A DNA stretch of 59,785 nucleotides, from the NCBI GenBank assembly GCA_030609325.1, contig JAUWCL010000020.1, positions 1 to 59,785 of the forward strand. Direction: 5' to 3'. Position numbers and translations under genes: made by a program. The notes under the pieces are model-generated. The model saw only the letters and a list, made by a program, of their open reading frames with translations. It did no database searches and had not been told where the DNA came from. Position 1 is the stretch's first letter. Each line of letters opens with the position of its first letter. The DNA is from Candidatus Krumholzibacteriota bacterium. GTDB taxonomy: Bacteria > Krumholzibacteriota > Krumholzibacteriia > Krumholzibacteriales > Krumholzibacteriaceae. Positions 1 to 8,800 of this stretch are shown one piece after another.

Positions 1-1
1 C

Positions 2-943
2 TCAGGCAGAACGAACCTGACCAATGTGGCGAAGATAACCGGGATCATCACTCCCGGAAACGCCGAGAGGCTTCTTGCCGGTATCGAGGGCAGATCGGGC
101 CGTGAGGTCGACCTGATAGTCAGCAGGCACAGACCGAAGAGCTCGATCAGGGACAAGGTCCAGCCGGTGTATGTTATGACCGAGATCCAGGTACCCGTCG
201 ATGACACAAGAGTCGGAACTTACGGAGAGGCCGGCAGTCAGGCCAAAAGTGGGGAAAATTCCACTCCCACCGGTGGGAGTGGGAAATTCCCCAACTCTTG
301 CGGCAGCGGCAGCGCTGCCGGCGGCGCGAGCGGCCCGGACAGCGGAGAGGGGCCCGGGACGGAGCGCCGTATGGTCCTCGAGCAGAGGTTCAGGGTAGAG
401 TTCGGGGTAGATCCGCAGTTTCTCGAGAAGCTCGAGCTGATACGCTCTCTGCTCTCTACGAAGCATCACGCAAAACTCGAGTTTGAGGAGCTCTTCGATA
501 TCCTGATGGACGAGTACATCGAACGTCACAGCCCCGAGGGCAGGATCAGGAGGAAGGCCGAGAGGAATGGACAAAAATCGCGTTCAAAGGGCAAGCAGGC
601 CCCGCCTAAGAACGGGCAGAAGCCGCAGAAACGTCAGCAGATACTGCAGGGGAGTCAGCAGAACCAACCGAAGACCCGACAGAAATCGAAAAAATCCCGG
701 TACATACCCAGATCTGTGCGCGATGAGGTCTACGCCAGAGACAGGGGGCGGTGTACGTTTGTGTCGCCCGGGGGAAAACGGTGCGGCTCGACGTGGGACC
801 TCCAGATAGATCACATCATCCCCTTTGCCAGGGGCGGGGACAACTCGCCGGGTAACTTGAGATTATTATGCGCGAAGCATAACCGCCTGGAGGCCAAAAG
901 AGCTTTCGGGGAAAAACACATGGAACAGTACTGTGATCCATGA
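2..943 (+). CDS. HNH endonuclease, 5'-truncated by the window edge
   Basis: The reading frame is open to the left edge. A GTG at 26 could serve as a start, but the residues before it (SGRTNLTN) continue the family's usual N-terminal helical domain, so the gene very probably begins outside the window. The last ~80 residues form an HNH nuclease domain: YARDRGRCTF, a Cys in RCGST, then LQIDHIIPFARGG and NLRLLCAKHN, giving the D-H...N...H-N metal-site pattern. The N-terminal part (about 70 residues) resembles the conserved helical region of DUF222-like HNH proteins. Between them lies a low-complexity Gly/Ser/Pro linker that contains a palindromic coding element, followed by a basic Lys/Gln/Arg-rich stretch. 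Whether this is a homing-type mobile gene or a resident nuclease cannot be told here. Confidence 0.88.
   Translation, partial: SGRTNLTNVAKITGIITPGNAERLLAGIEGRSGREVDLIVSRHRPKSSIRDKVQPVYVMTEIQVPVDDTRVGTYGEAGSQAKSGENSTPTGGSGKFPNSCGSGSAAGGASGPDSGEGPGTERRMVLEQRFRVEFGVDPQFLEKLELIRSLLSTKHHAKLEFEELFDILMDEYIERHSPEGRIRRKAERNGQKSRSKGKQAPPKNGQKPQKRQQILQGSQQNQPKTRQKSKKSRYIPRSVRDEVYARDRGRCTFVSPGGKRCGSTWDLQIDHIIPFARGGDNSPGNLRLLCAKHNRLEAKRAFGEKHMEQYCDP
251..292. repeat. Imperfect 42-bp coding palindrome inside the HNH gene
   Basis: Positions 251-271 pair with 272-292 around the central ACCGGT, with 18 of 21 positions complementary. The length is exactly 14 codons, so it keeps the HNH frame open. Both strands read a P-T-G-G-S-G peptide (plus STPTGGSGKFP, minus FPTPTGGSGIFP). 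A second short palindrome, GGCAGCGCTGCC, follows at 308-319. This looks like an inserted palindromic element tolerated in a linker. Confidence 0.75.
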
Positions 944-1032
944 GGTTCTGCGACTCATGAAGTCCTGTGATCTATGAAATCGCATGATCCCTGATATCCT
1001 GCGATCCTTGAAGCCGTTTGATCCATGAAAAA
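931..1032. repeat. Degenerate 17-bp tandem repeat, six copies
   Basis: Six consecutive 17-base units (931-947, 948-964, 965-981, 982-998, 999-1015, 1016-1032) follow the pattern ctgtgatccatgaagtc, with the core TGATCCxTGA best preserved. The first unit contains the HNH stop codon. The copies are clearly diverged, so this is an old array. No function is evident. Confidence 0.7.
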
Positions 1033-1104
1033 CCCGGCTGCTGGATCTCGGATATCTCCAGGGCCGGGTTACACTTAAATCTATTTACTCAAAAGAGACA
1101 CGTA

Positions 1105-1992
1105 CTATCTCACCAGCATGAACTTTGCCCATCTGCCATGGAGTCTTGTCATGCCCCTCGCTGCGTGCATCGTTACTATCAGGAGCAAGACTCCGAGAAG
1201 GACCGTGAACGGCATGAACCAGTCGGGCGTCCAGTACTCCACGTTTCGTATCTGCATCACAGGCAGGTCGAACCAGTACTCGAGCACCGGCCTGAGGAGG
1301 AACGAAAGCGAGAAAGCGAGCAGCGTGACCGTCACGGTGAAGTGCATGATGCCGAAAATGAGCTGCATCACCATATATAGGATTGACGTCCACGTCCTCT
1401 TGTCCGTTAAGAGCGATACGAACTTCTCCCATATACCGAGGCCTTTTCGGGCTGCAACGGGCCTTCGCGGCATGCGTATACCGGAGAGGGCCTCTATGAT
1501 CCTTCCTTCCACCAGCATCAGGCCCTGTACGGAAAGGAGAAAGAGCCCGAAAAAAGGGAGGCCGATGATCAGTACGGCGAGGCCGGCCGAAATCGACAGG
1601 CCCGTTATCGCCCATGTGAAGTAGATGATCCCCGTGACAAGGGAGAAGAGCATGTAGAACAAGGCGGCGTACGCCCTCGGGTCGACGAGCACGCCGAAGA
1701 ACCTTGCCGCCGCGGACTTTTTACCGTTCGCTGTCCTGGGGGCAAGGACGGGGGTGGAGAACTTCTCGATCCTGCGGTAGGCGTCGGCAACCTCCTCGGG
1801 GGTTCCGTAATTTCCGATTATTCCGCGGACCAGCTCGTCTTCGAGGATTTCCGGTGACTCCAGCGACGACGCGTCGAGCGCGGAGCGGAGATGCTCCTCG
1901 GCGTCCCCAAGCGCATCGCGCACCGTGGCAGGGTCGGCGCCCGAGAGGGCTTTCTCGAGACTGTCGAGGTATTCGTTTATCATGTCAGACAT
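1105..1992 (-). CDS. HAAS-domain membrane sensor protein
   Basis: A 295-residue membrane protein. Residues 1-80 form a helical HAAS-type domain (MSDMINEYLDSLEKAL, then EEVADAYRRI), which commonly pairs with PadR regulators. The rest holds two similar hydrophobic halves: a D-x-R-x-(Y/W) segment followed by ALFYMLFSLVTGIIYFTW, and again SILYMVMQLIFGIMHFTVTV. This is the pattern of the 'putative sensor' domain. A last transmembrane segment and a basic C-terminus follow. The start overlaps the end of the upstream PadR gene by 8 bp (1985-1992), so the two are translationally coupled. The likely role is membrane-linked signalling together with the PadR repressor; the signal is unknown. Confidence 0.8.
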   Translation of the reverse strand: MSDMINEYLDSLEKALSGADPATVRDALGDAEEHLRSALDASSLESPEILEDELVRGIIGNYGTPEEVADAYRRIEKFSTPVLAPRTANGKKSAAARFFGVLVDPRAYAALFYMLFSLVTGIIYFTWAITGLSISAGLAVLIIGLPFFGLFLLSVQGLMLVEGRIIEALSGIRMPRRPVAARKGLGIWEKFVSLLTDKRTWTSILYMVMQLIFGIMHFTVTVTLLAFSLSFLLRPVLEYWFDLPVMQIRNVEYWTPDWFMPFTVLLGVLLLIVTMHAARGMTRLHGRWAKFMLVR

Positions 1993-2359
1993 CGTCTTTT
2001 CCTTTCAGTATATCGTCGACCAGGTCCTTCGTGTTCTGCCACGTGACCTTCCAGTCCTCGAGGATTTTTCCACCATCTTCGGTCAGGGAATAGTAGCGGC
2101 GTGGGGGGCCGGAGACCGACGGTTCGATCTCGCTCTCGAGTATCCCGCTCCTCTCCATCGAGCGGAGCACGGGGTAGAGGGCGCCCTGTCTGAAGAGATG
2201 CTTCTCCTCTGGCCGGCCGGACGCCGTCTCGATCTCCTTCGTTATTTGGTAGCCGTACATCGGGCGCCCGGACGCGAAGATGACCCCGAGCAGGATCAGT
2301 GCCGCCGTCCCCGATTTGAGCTCCTTCTCGAACTTCCTGTTCGCCGAGTCGGTATTCAT
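1985..2359 (-). CDS. PadR-family transcriptional regulator
   Basis: A 124-residue winged-helix protein of the PadR family. It shows the typical LGVIFASGRPMYGYQITKEI helix, the recognition region FRQGALYPVLRSMERSGILE and the wing RRYYSLTEDG, then a C-terminal dimerisation helix. I place the start at the ATG at 2359 because AGAGGTGA precedes it by about 9 bases and PadR homology begins just after it; an upstream in-frame start at 2440 would add 27 residues without family similarity. The gene overlaps the downstream HAAS gene by 8 bp. PadR proteins usually repress their own operon. The regulated effector is likely the HAAS protein itself. Confidence 0.9.
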   Translation of the reverse strand: MNTDSANRKFEKELKSGTAALILLGVIFASGRPMYGYQITKEIETASGRPEEKHLFRQGALYPVLRSMERSGILESEIEPSVSGPPRRYYSLTEDGGKILEDWKVTWQNTKDLVDDILKGKDDV

Positions 2360-2442
2360 CAATTCGTTCACCTCTCTTCGGCCGGATGCCGCCTGTCGGC
2401 GGTCCGGCCGGCTCCTGGCCGGGCGGTTCTGCCCGCCCAATA

Positions 2443-2458
2443 ATGCTTACTTGAGCAT
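2443..2458. promoter_or_regulatory. Possible operator upstream of the PadR gene
   Basis: ATGCT-N6-AGCAT forms an inverted repeat about 85 bases upstream of the PadR start, in a locally AT-rich stretch. PadR proteins bind imperfect palindromes near their own promoters, so this is a candidate site. The arms are only 5 bp, which makes it tentative. Confidence 0.3.
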
Positions 2459-2549
2459 ACTGTTTGTTTAATACTATTATTAAATTCGTAATAGTCAAGG
2501 AGATTGTTTCAATTAATTATTAATTTCTTGTGGAACAATATGTTTTAAC

Positions 2550-2577
2550 TTGCGTATCTGAAAGATGAATGTATATT
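2550..2577 (+). promoter_or_regulatory. Candidate promoter of the TetR-efflux operon
   Basis: TTGCGT (2550-2555), a 16-bp spacer and TATATT (2572-2577) lie upstream of the TetR gene. The -10 overlaps the first TGAAT/ATTCA palindrome, as expected for autorepression. The -35 is weak. Confidence 0.4.
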
Positions 2578-2627
2578 CAAATGGCTGTTCATAATATGAA
2601 TATAAATTCAAATTTTGAATGTGATTC
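2566..2627. promoter_or_regulatory. Cluster of TGAA/TTCA palindromes, probable TetR operators
   Basis: Four inverted repeats with the same half-site lie within 62 bases: TGAAT-GTAT-ATTCA (2566-2579), TTCATA-A-TATGAA (2588-2600, perfect arms), ATTCAAA-T-TTTGAAT (2606-2620, perfect arms) and GAAT-GTG-ATTC (2617-2627). They sit between the candidate -10 and the TetR start, the classic location for autorepressor binding. Confidence 0.6.
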
Positions 2628-2652
2628 GAGAAGGCTGAAAGGAGGCCGGAAT

Positions 2653-3306
2653 TTGGATACCAACGAACAGGACCCCGGGCGCCTCTCGCGCCGGGAGCGG
2701 ACCAGGCTGCAGCACCGGGAGGAGATTCTCTCGGCGGCAACCGAACTGTTCGCGAGGCACGGCTACGACGGGACGAGCATGCAGATGATCGCCGACCGGG
2801 CAGAGATATCCGTAGGTAAACTATATCTCCATTTCGAAGGGAAGGAGGACATCTATAGCGAGGTCTCCGAGTACCACGCCGGAAAGATCAGGCGGATGGC
2901 AGGCGAGGTGACAGATCCCTCGATGTCCCCGATCGACAGGATCCGCGCGAGGATCTTGGCGGTCATCAAATATCTCGACGAGCACGATGATTTTGTACGG
3001 TTCTATGTCAGCGAGATGGAAGGTAAGGGCAGGGAATGCTGCCCCAATGACGGGTCGAAGCACGCCGGACACATGGCAGAGTTCGGGAATCTGATCCGCG
3101 AAGCGATCGAGAGGGGAGATATCCCCGACGAGGATCCCGATTTGCTCACCGCCATAATACACGGGGCGGGTCACGCCATGATGACCGTCATCGTCGAGAA
3201 GGGCGACAAGCCGTACGGAATAGTAGCCGAGTACGTGGACAGGATGATACTGAAACCGCTGGAGGAGAGGAAAATTGAGGAAAAGAAAAAGGAGGGCGGC
3301 GTATGA
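2653..3306 (+). CDS. TetR-family transcriptional regulator of the efflux operon
   Basis: A 217-residue regulator. The N-terminal helix-turn-helix is clear: REEILSAATELFARHGYDGT, then MQMIADRAEISVGKLYLHF. The C-terminal ligand domain is helical and poorly conserved, as usual. I choose the TTG at 2653 because GGAGG at 2641-2645 lies 7 bases ahead of it. Earlier in-frame ATG codons (from 2569) would place the operator palindromes inside the coding sequence and add an AT-rich, non-homologous leader. The stop overlaps the ATG of the TolC gene by 4 bp, so the regulator is the first gene of the pump operon and probably represses it. Confidence 0.88.
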   Translation: MDTNEQDPGRLSRRERTRLQHREEILSAATELFARHGYDGTSMQMIADRAEISVGKLYLHFEGKEDIYSEVSEYHAGKIRRMAGEVTDPSMSPIDRIRARILAVIKYLDEHDDFVRFYVSEMEGKGRECCPNDGSKHAGHMAEFGNLIREAIERGDIPDEDPDLLTAIIHGAGHAMMTVIVEKGDKPYGIVAEYVDRMILKPLEERKIEEKKKEGGV

Positions 3307-4760
3307 GACGGGGTAGATCAGCGATGACTGCCGCTCTCGTCATACTGATATTATCGGCCGCGGCGCTTCAGCCGGTCTGCGCTTCGACTGTATCGTCGAC
3401 CGCTTCGAAGATGGGTCCCGTGCTTGAGGCACAGGGTGCGTCAGGCGAGCGGGCCGTACTCTCGCTCGAGAGGGCGATAGAGCTCGGCCTTGCCAGCGAC
3501 GAGGTGCTGAAGCAGGCCGGCGAGAGCATTCTCGGAGCCGAAGCGACGGTCAGGGAGGCGAAATCGGGCAGGATCCCGACAATCGATCTCTCCACCAGGT
3601 ACGGAAGGAACATCCTCAAACCGGTGATGTTCCTTCCGTCAGACATGGGAGATGCCTTCGGTGGGATCACCAGGATAGTGATCGGTGAGGATAACGACGT
3701 CTCGGCCGCCGCCAACCTGACCTGGAACGCCTGGACCGGCGGAAGGGTCTCTTCGGCGATCGGGGCATCGAGCGCTATTGCCGAGGCGGTACGCAGCGGC
3801 GAGATCGCCGTCGCCGACTACGTCAAGTTTCAGATACGGGACGCCTACTACCTCGTTCTCCTCGCCGACGCGACCCTGAATATAAACGAGGCTGCCTTCG
3901 GGACGACACTCGAGGCGGTCAGGGTCGCCAGGGCGGGGCATGTGAACGGGACGATAAGCAGGTTTGGCCTGCTTCGCGCCGAGGTCGAGCTGGAGAACAG
4001 GGAGACGCCCCTGATCGTTGCACGCAACGACCTCGAGCGAGCGCTTTTTACCCTCAAACGTCGATGCGGGATCGATTCGCACGTCGAGCTGTCCCTTTCC
4101 GATTCGCTCGGATATGTCGACCAGCCCGAGGAGCTCGACCGCCTCATAGACCGTATGATGGGGAGCAATCCCGAGATTATCTCGGTCGAGCACCGGATCA
4201 GGGCCACCGAAATGAATGTCAAGCTAGAGAAGGCGGCCAGATGGCCCGGTCTCCAGATCGGAGCCAACTATATTGTGATGGGCCAGTGGTCGGACGACAT
4301 ATCGCCCGATAAGGACAACCTCGCCCATTCTTCCGCCATAACCGCGGCGCTCGTCTGGCCGATATTCGACGGACTCAGGTCGAAGGCGCGGATCGACCGC
4401 GCGAAGGCCGACCTGAGAATGGCCGAGGTCGAGCTCGGCCGCGTCTCGAAGGACAAGGAGCTGGCCGTCAGGGTGTCGAGACTGACGCTGGTCAACGCGA
4501 TCGCCGCCCTTCAGGGGCGCTCGGATGCGGTTTCTCTTGCCGAGGAGGCTTACAGGCTGGCCGAGGTGAGGCTGCTCAACGGCCTGGCCACGCCACTCGA
4601 GAGGCTCGACGCCGAGCTGGCCATGACCACCGCAAGAGGACAGTACGCTCTGGCGCTGTATGCGGCGAACATCGCCGATGCAGCGCTCGAGCTGACGCTT
4701 GGAGGAAGCACCGCCGGGCGGTACCGTTCGGCGGCTCGAAAGGAGACAGGCGATGAGTAA
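3303..4760 (+). CDS. TolC-family outer membrane efflux protein
   Basis: A 485-residue protein with a signal peptide (VILILSAAALQPVCAS). It has two repeats of the outer-membrane efflux protein fold: long coiled-coil helices rich in Ala/Glu/Arg, e.g. LSLERAIELGLASDE at the start of the first half and VSLAEEAYRLAEVRLLNG in the second. It would form the outer-membrane exit duct of the tripartite pump with the next two genes. The start overlaps the TetR stop by 4 bp (ATGA) and its end overlaps the membrane-fusion gene by 8 bp, consistent with one transcript. Confidence 0.9.
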   Translation: MRRGRSAMTAALVILILSAAALQPVCASTVSSTASKMGPVLEAQGASGERAVLSLERAIELGLASDEVLKQAGESILGAEATVREAKSGRIPTIDLSTRYGRNILKPVMFLPSDMGDAFGGITRIVIGEDNDVSAAANLTWNAWTGGRVSSAIGASSAIAEAVRSGEIAVADYVKFQIRDAYYLVLLADATLNINEAAFGTTLEAVRVARAGHVNGTISRFGLLRAEVELENRETPLIVARNDLERALFTLKRRCGIDSHVELSLSDSLGYVDQPEELDRLIDRMMGSNPEIISVEHRIRATEMNVKLEKAARWPGLQIGANYIVMGQWSDDISPDKDNLAHSSAITAALVWPIFDGLRSKARIDRAKADLRMAEVELGRVSKDKELAVRVSRLTLVNAIAALQGRSDAVSLAEEAYRLAEVRLLNGLATPLERLDAELAMTTARGQYALALYAANIADAALELTLGGSTAGRYRSAARKETGDE

Positions 4761-5865
4761 CGGAAACAGAAAGAAAGGCCGGGGACGGCTGACGGTGATC
4801 CTGATACTCGTCGCCGTCGTTGCGGCCTTCGCGATCAGGTTCTCGGTCCTGAGCAGGAAAGATCCGGTGGCGAGCATCCGCTCGATCCAGGAGGTCGAGG
4901 GTATCCCCGTCGAGGCTGTTCCCGCAGTGACGGGCGATCTCAAGGTCTGGAACACGATGGCCGGAACGGTGGAGGGCATAGTCCAGTACCCGATCGTGTC
5001 GACCAACTCGATCCAGGTGATGGATGTCCTCAGGCGCGAGGGCGATCACGTCAACAGGGGTGACGTCATCGTAAGGCTCGAGAAGACGTCCCCCAACCCG
5101 ATGCTCCATTCGTACGCCCGCTCGAAGGCTCTCTACGACGATGCGCTGAGCGACGTGCGGAGGATGCGCGCGCTCTATGAGGAAGGCGCGATCTCAGCGC
5201 AGCAGCTCGACAAGGCCGAGATGGCGCTGAAGATAGCCGAGTCCGATCTCATCGACGCTCGCGCCGGGACCGATCTCGTTGCCGACCGTGAGGGAATCGT
5301 CACGAGTATCACCGTCAATCCGGGCGACATGGCCGATAACGGTTCGCCCGTCGCCTGGGTGGCGAGGACCGACACCGTGATAATCAAGTTCACCGCCGGC
5401 AGCAGGCAGGCAATGGTCCTGGAGAAGGGGCAGCGCGCCGTCTGGTTCTCCAGCGAGACGGGTGAGAGCGGCGAGGGCGAGATCTCGAGACTCGACCTCT
5501 CGGCCGACCCTGACACGCGCCTTCTCGCCGGGGACGCCCTTTTCGCGAATCCAGGCGACAGGCTCGTACCCGGGCTGCTCGTCTCGTTCAGGGTGCTGAC
5601 CGGCGAGCGCCGCGGCGTCGTGAAGGTCCCCGTCGGCTGCCTGATCCAATATAACGGAGATTACAGTATATATATCGTCGAGGACGACGGGACCGGGAAG
5701 ATGATCTCGAGGCTCCGCGCCGTCGAGACCGGCCTGCTGACAACCGACGAGGTCGAGATACTGAGCGGCATCGAGGCCGGCGAAAGTGTCGTTTTATTCG
5801 GCCAGACGAGGATCGAGGACGGCAGTCTTGTCAAGGTGATCAGCGATGGAGAGGGGGAGAGATGA
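4753..5865 (+). CDS. RND efflux periplasmic adaptor (membrane fusion protein)
   Basis: A 370-residue HlyD/MFP-type adaptor. An N-terminal membrane anchor (LTVILILVAVVAAFAI) is followed by the first lipoyl-like half (VMDVLRREGDHVNRGDVIVRLE, residues ~95-115), a short alpha-hairpin with LYEEGAISAQQLDKAEMALK, the second lipoyl half (REGIVTSITVNPGDMADNGS), then beta-barrel and membrane-proximal domains. The start is the ATG at 4753 in ggagacaggcgATGAGTAA; it overlaps the TolC stop. An ATG further upstream lies inside TolC and lacks homology. It links the RND pump to TolC. Confidence 0.92.
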   Translation: MSNGNRKKGRGRLTVILILVAVVAAFAIRFSVLSRKDPVASIRSIQEVEGIPVEAVPAVTGDLKVWNTMAGTVEGIVQYPIVSTNSIQVMDVLRREGDHVNRGDVIVRLEKTSPNPMLHSYARSKALYDDALSDVRRMRALYEEGAISAQQLDKAEMALKIAESDLIDARAGTDLVADREGIVTSITVNPGDMADNGSPVAWVARTDTVIIKFTAGSRQAMVLEKGQRAVWFSSETGESGEGEISRLDLSADPDTRLLAGDALFANPGDRLVPGLLVSFRVLTGERRGVVKVPVGCLIQYNGDYSIYIVEDDGTGKMISRLRAVETGLLTTDEVEILSGIEAGESVVLFGQTRIEDGSLVKVISDGEGER

Positions 5866-8800
5866 ACATCTTCCGTTTCTTCGTCAGGCGTCCCGTTCTG
5901 ACGACGATGATTCTCGTCCTCTTCGTAGTGATGGGCGCCTACTCGTACCAGCGGCTCATCATCGAGATGATGCCGAACGTCGAGTTCCCCATAATCCTCG
6001 TGACCACGGTGTATCCGGGGGCGTCGCCGGCGGAGATAGAGAGCCAGGTGACGAAGAAGATAGAGGACGAGGTGGCGACGATCGCCAATGTCAAGAATCT
6101 CATGTCGTACTCGCAGGAGAATGTCTCGCTCGTCATCGTCGAGTTCGAGCTGGAGACGAGCGTCGATCTCGACGCGATCGACGTGAAGGACAAGGTCGAC
6201 GCGATCCTTTTCAAGCTGCCCGACGGGGCGGAGAAGCCGGTCATCCAGAAGTTCGACATAGGCGCCTTCCCCGTGATGGAGTTCGCTGTCTCTGCGCCGA
6301 GGCCCCTGCATGAGGTCTACGAGATCGCCGATAAGGTGGTAAGGGAGCGGCTCAGCAGGATCGCCGGCGTCGGCGAAGTCGAGATCACCGGAAAGCGCGA
6401 GAGGGAAGTCCGCGTCGAGGTAGACCCCGAGCGGCTGCGCGCCTACGGGTTGACGCTGCTCGACGTGGTCGCATTCGTGAGGATGGAGAACATCAATATC
6501 CCCGCCGGCCACATCACCAGGGGTGCGACGGAGACGACGCTGCGCCTGATAGGTGAGTTCGACGATCCGCAGGAGATAGCCGAGATCAGGTTGCCGCTGC
6601 GGTCGGGGGGCAACATCCCCCTGTCCGAGGTCGCGGTGGTGCGCGACACGGTCGAGGAGCTGCGCGAGTCGTCGACATACAACGGCCGGCCGGTCATCGG
6701 CCTGTCTATCATAAAACGGTCCGACGGCAACACGGTCGAGGTGGCGAACGGTGTGCACGAGGCCCTCGAAGATCTCGAAGCGATTCTCGACAGCGATATA
6801 GAGGTCACGATAACGAGCGACTCGTCGACCTTCGTCTTCGATTCGGTCAACGACGTAATGTCGAACATCATGATCGGTATCGTCCTGACGTCGATTCTCC
6901 TCTTCCTCTTCCTCCATGACTGGAGGCAGACGGTGGTGGCGGTCATATCGATGCCCGTCTCGGTGATCGCGACATTCCTGCTGATAGAGAGATCGGGATT
7001 CTCGATCAACATCATGACCCTGATGGCGCTCGGGATCTCGATCGGGACGCTTGTTACCAACTCGATCATCGTGATCGAGAACATCACGCGGCATGTCAAG
7101 GCGGGCATGAATCCCTACGACGCGGCCGAGCACGGGACATCCGAGGTGGCCGTGGCGGTCCTTGCCTCTACGCTGACGAACATCGTTGTGTTCACTCCGA
7201 TCGCCTTCATGAGCGGGATCATCGGGAGGTTTTTCCTGCAGTTCGGCTTGACCGTCGTATTCGCTACGGTATTCTCGCTGATAATCAGCTTCACAATGGT
7301 ACCGATGCTCTCCGCAAGGCTGCTCAGGGCGAAGGCCGGCGAGCATCACGATGAGGGCCATCTCTGGACGAGATTCACCGAGGGCTGGGACAGGTGGTAT
7401 GAGAATCTCACCTCGGGGTACAGGTCGGTGCTCGCGACATTCCTCGAGAGGCGCTGGATACCGATCGTGATGAGCGTCGTAATGTTCTTCTTCGCGATCT
7501 ACCTGTTCTCCTTCGTAGGCGGCGAGTTCATGCCGGTTGTCGACCAGAACGTCGTGGTCATCAAACTCGAGCTTCCCGCCGGCACGAGTCTCGAGCGTAC
7601 ACAGGAGGTAGCCTCGAGGATCGAGGAGAGGATGTACGCGCATGAAGAGGTAATCGGCGTCATAACGAAGATCGGCGGCGGCCGGATGGGGGTCGAGAAC
7701 GCCGAAATCATCCTCAGGCTTACAAAGGGAGACAAGCGCGACATCAGGATCACCGACTTCATGAACCTGATAAGGCGCGAGCTCGCCGATCTCCCCGACG
7801 CGGAGCTCTCCGTACTGACCGAGGCCGACGGGGGGCACGATTCGGATCTCCTTATAGAAGTGCTTTCGAACGATCAGAAGAAGCTCTCCCTCGTCGCCGG
7901 CAAGGTCTACGATATTGTGCGTGAGACCTATGGCCTCGTCGAGGCGCAGACGAGCGAGAAGGCCGGGAAACCGGAGATCGTCGCGCGTCCGCGGCGCCGC
8001 CAGCTCACCTGGCGCGGCCTCAATCCGATGACGGTCGGAAGGATCCTCAGGACTGCATACGAGGGCGAGGAGGCCGGTGTGTACAGGGAGTACGGCGAGG
8101 AATACGACATAAAGGTCAATTATGAAGAGCGCAGCCGGCAGGATCCGGCATACTTGCGCGATCTCCCGATAGGCATGCCCGGCGGCGGAACGGTCCCGCT
8201 TTCCGACGTGATGATCCTCGAGAACCGCACCGGCGAGTCGGAGATCAGGCACAGGGACAAGCAGAGGATGGTCGAGATCACGGCGAACATCGCGACGGGC
8301 AGCCTCAGCGAGGCCCGCGCGTTGATCGACGCAGAGATCGCGAAGCTCGAGATCCCTTCAGGGGTGAGGGTGAAATATGGCGGCATGGCCGAGATCCAGG
8401 ACGAATCGTTTGCCTCGATCCGGACGGCGATGATACTCGCGATAGTCCTGATCTACGTCGTCATGGCGGCGATCCTCGAGAGCTTCGTCCACCCCGTCAC
8501 GGTGATGATCACGCTGCCTCTCGGACTGATCGGCACGTCGTTCGGCCTGTTTTTCACCGGGCAGAGCATCAACATCATGTCACTGATGGCGATGGTCATG
8601 CTCGTGGGGATCGTGGTCAACAACGCGATCCTGCTGCTCGACTACACGAGGCAGCTGAGGGAGAAGGGGATGTTGGTCAAGGAGGCCCTGCTCGAGGCCT
8701 GCCCGACGAGGCTCCGTCCGATCATCATGGCGAACCTCGCCATCGCGGTGGGAATGATACCTCAGGCGATGTCGGGCGCCGGCGCCGAGTACAGGACGCC

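Noticed and set aside
1-1032. HNH gene region as an insertion sequence or intron
   Set aside because: No terminal inverted repeats, target duplications or splice features are visible, and the left end is cut off.
5661-8252. Very long open frame on the minus strand opposite the RND pump
   Set aside because: It is full of His/Arg/Asp-rich low-complexity sequence, as expected from the GC-rich antisense of a real gene, and has no domain; the plus-strand RND protein is unmistakable.
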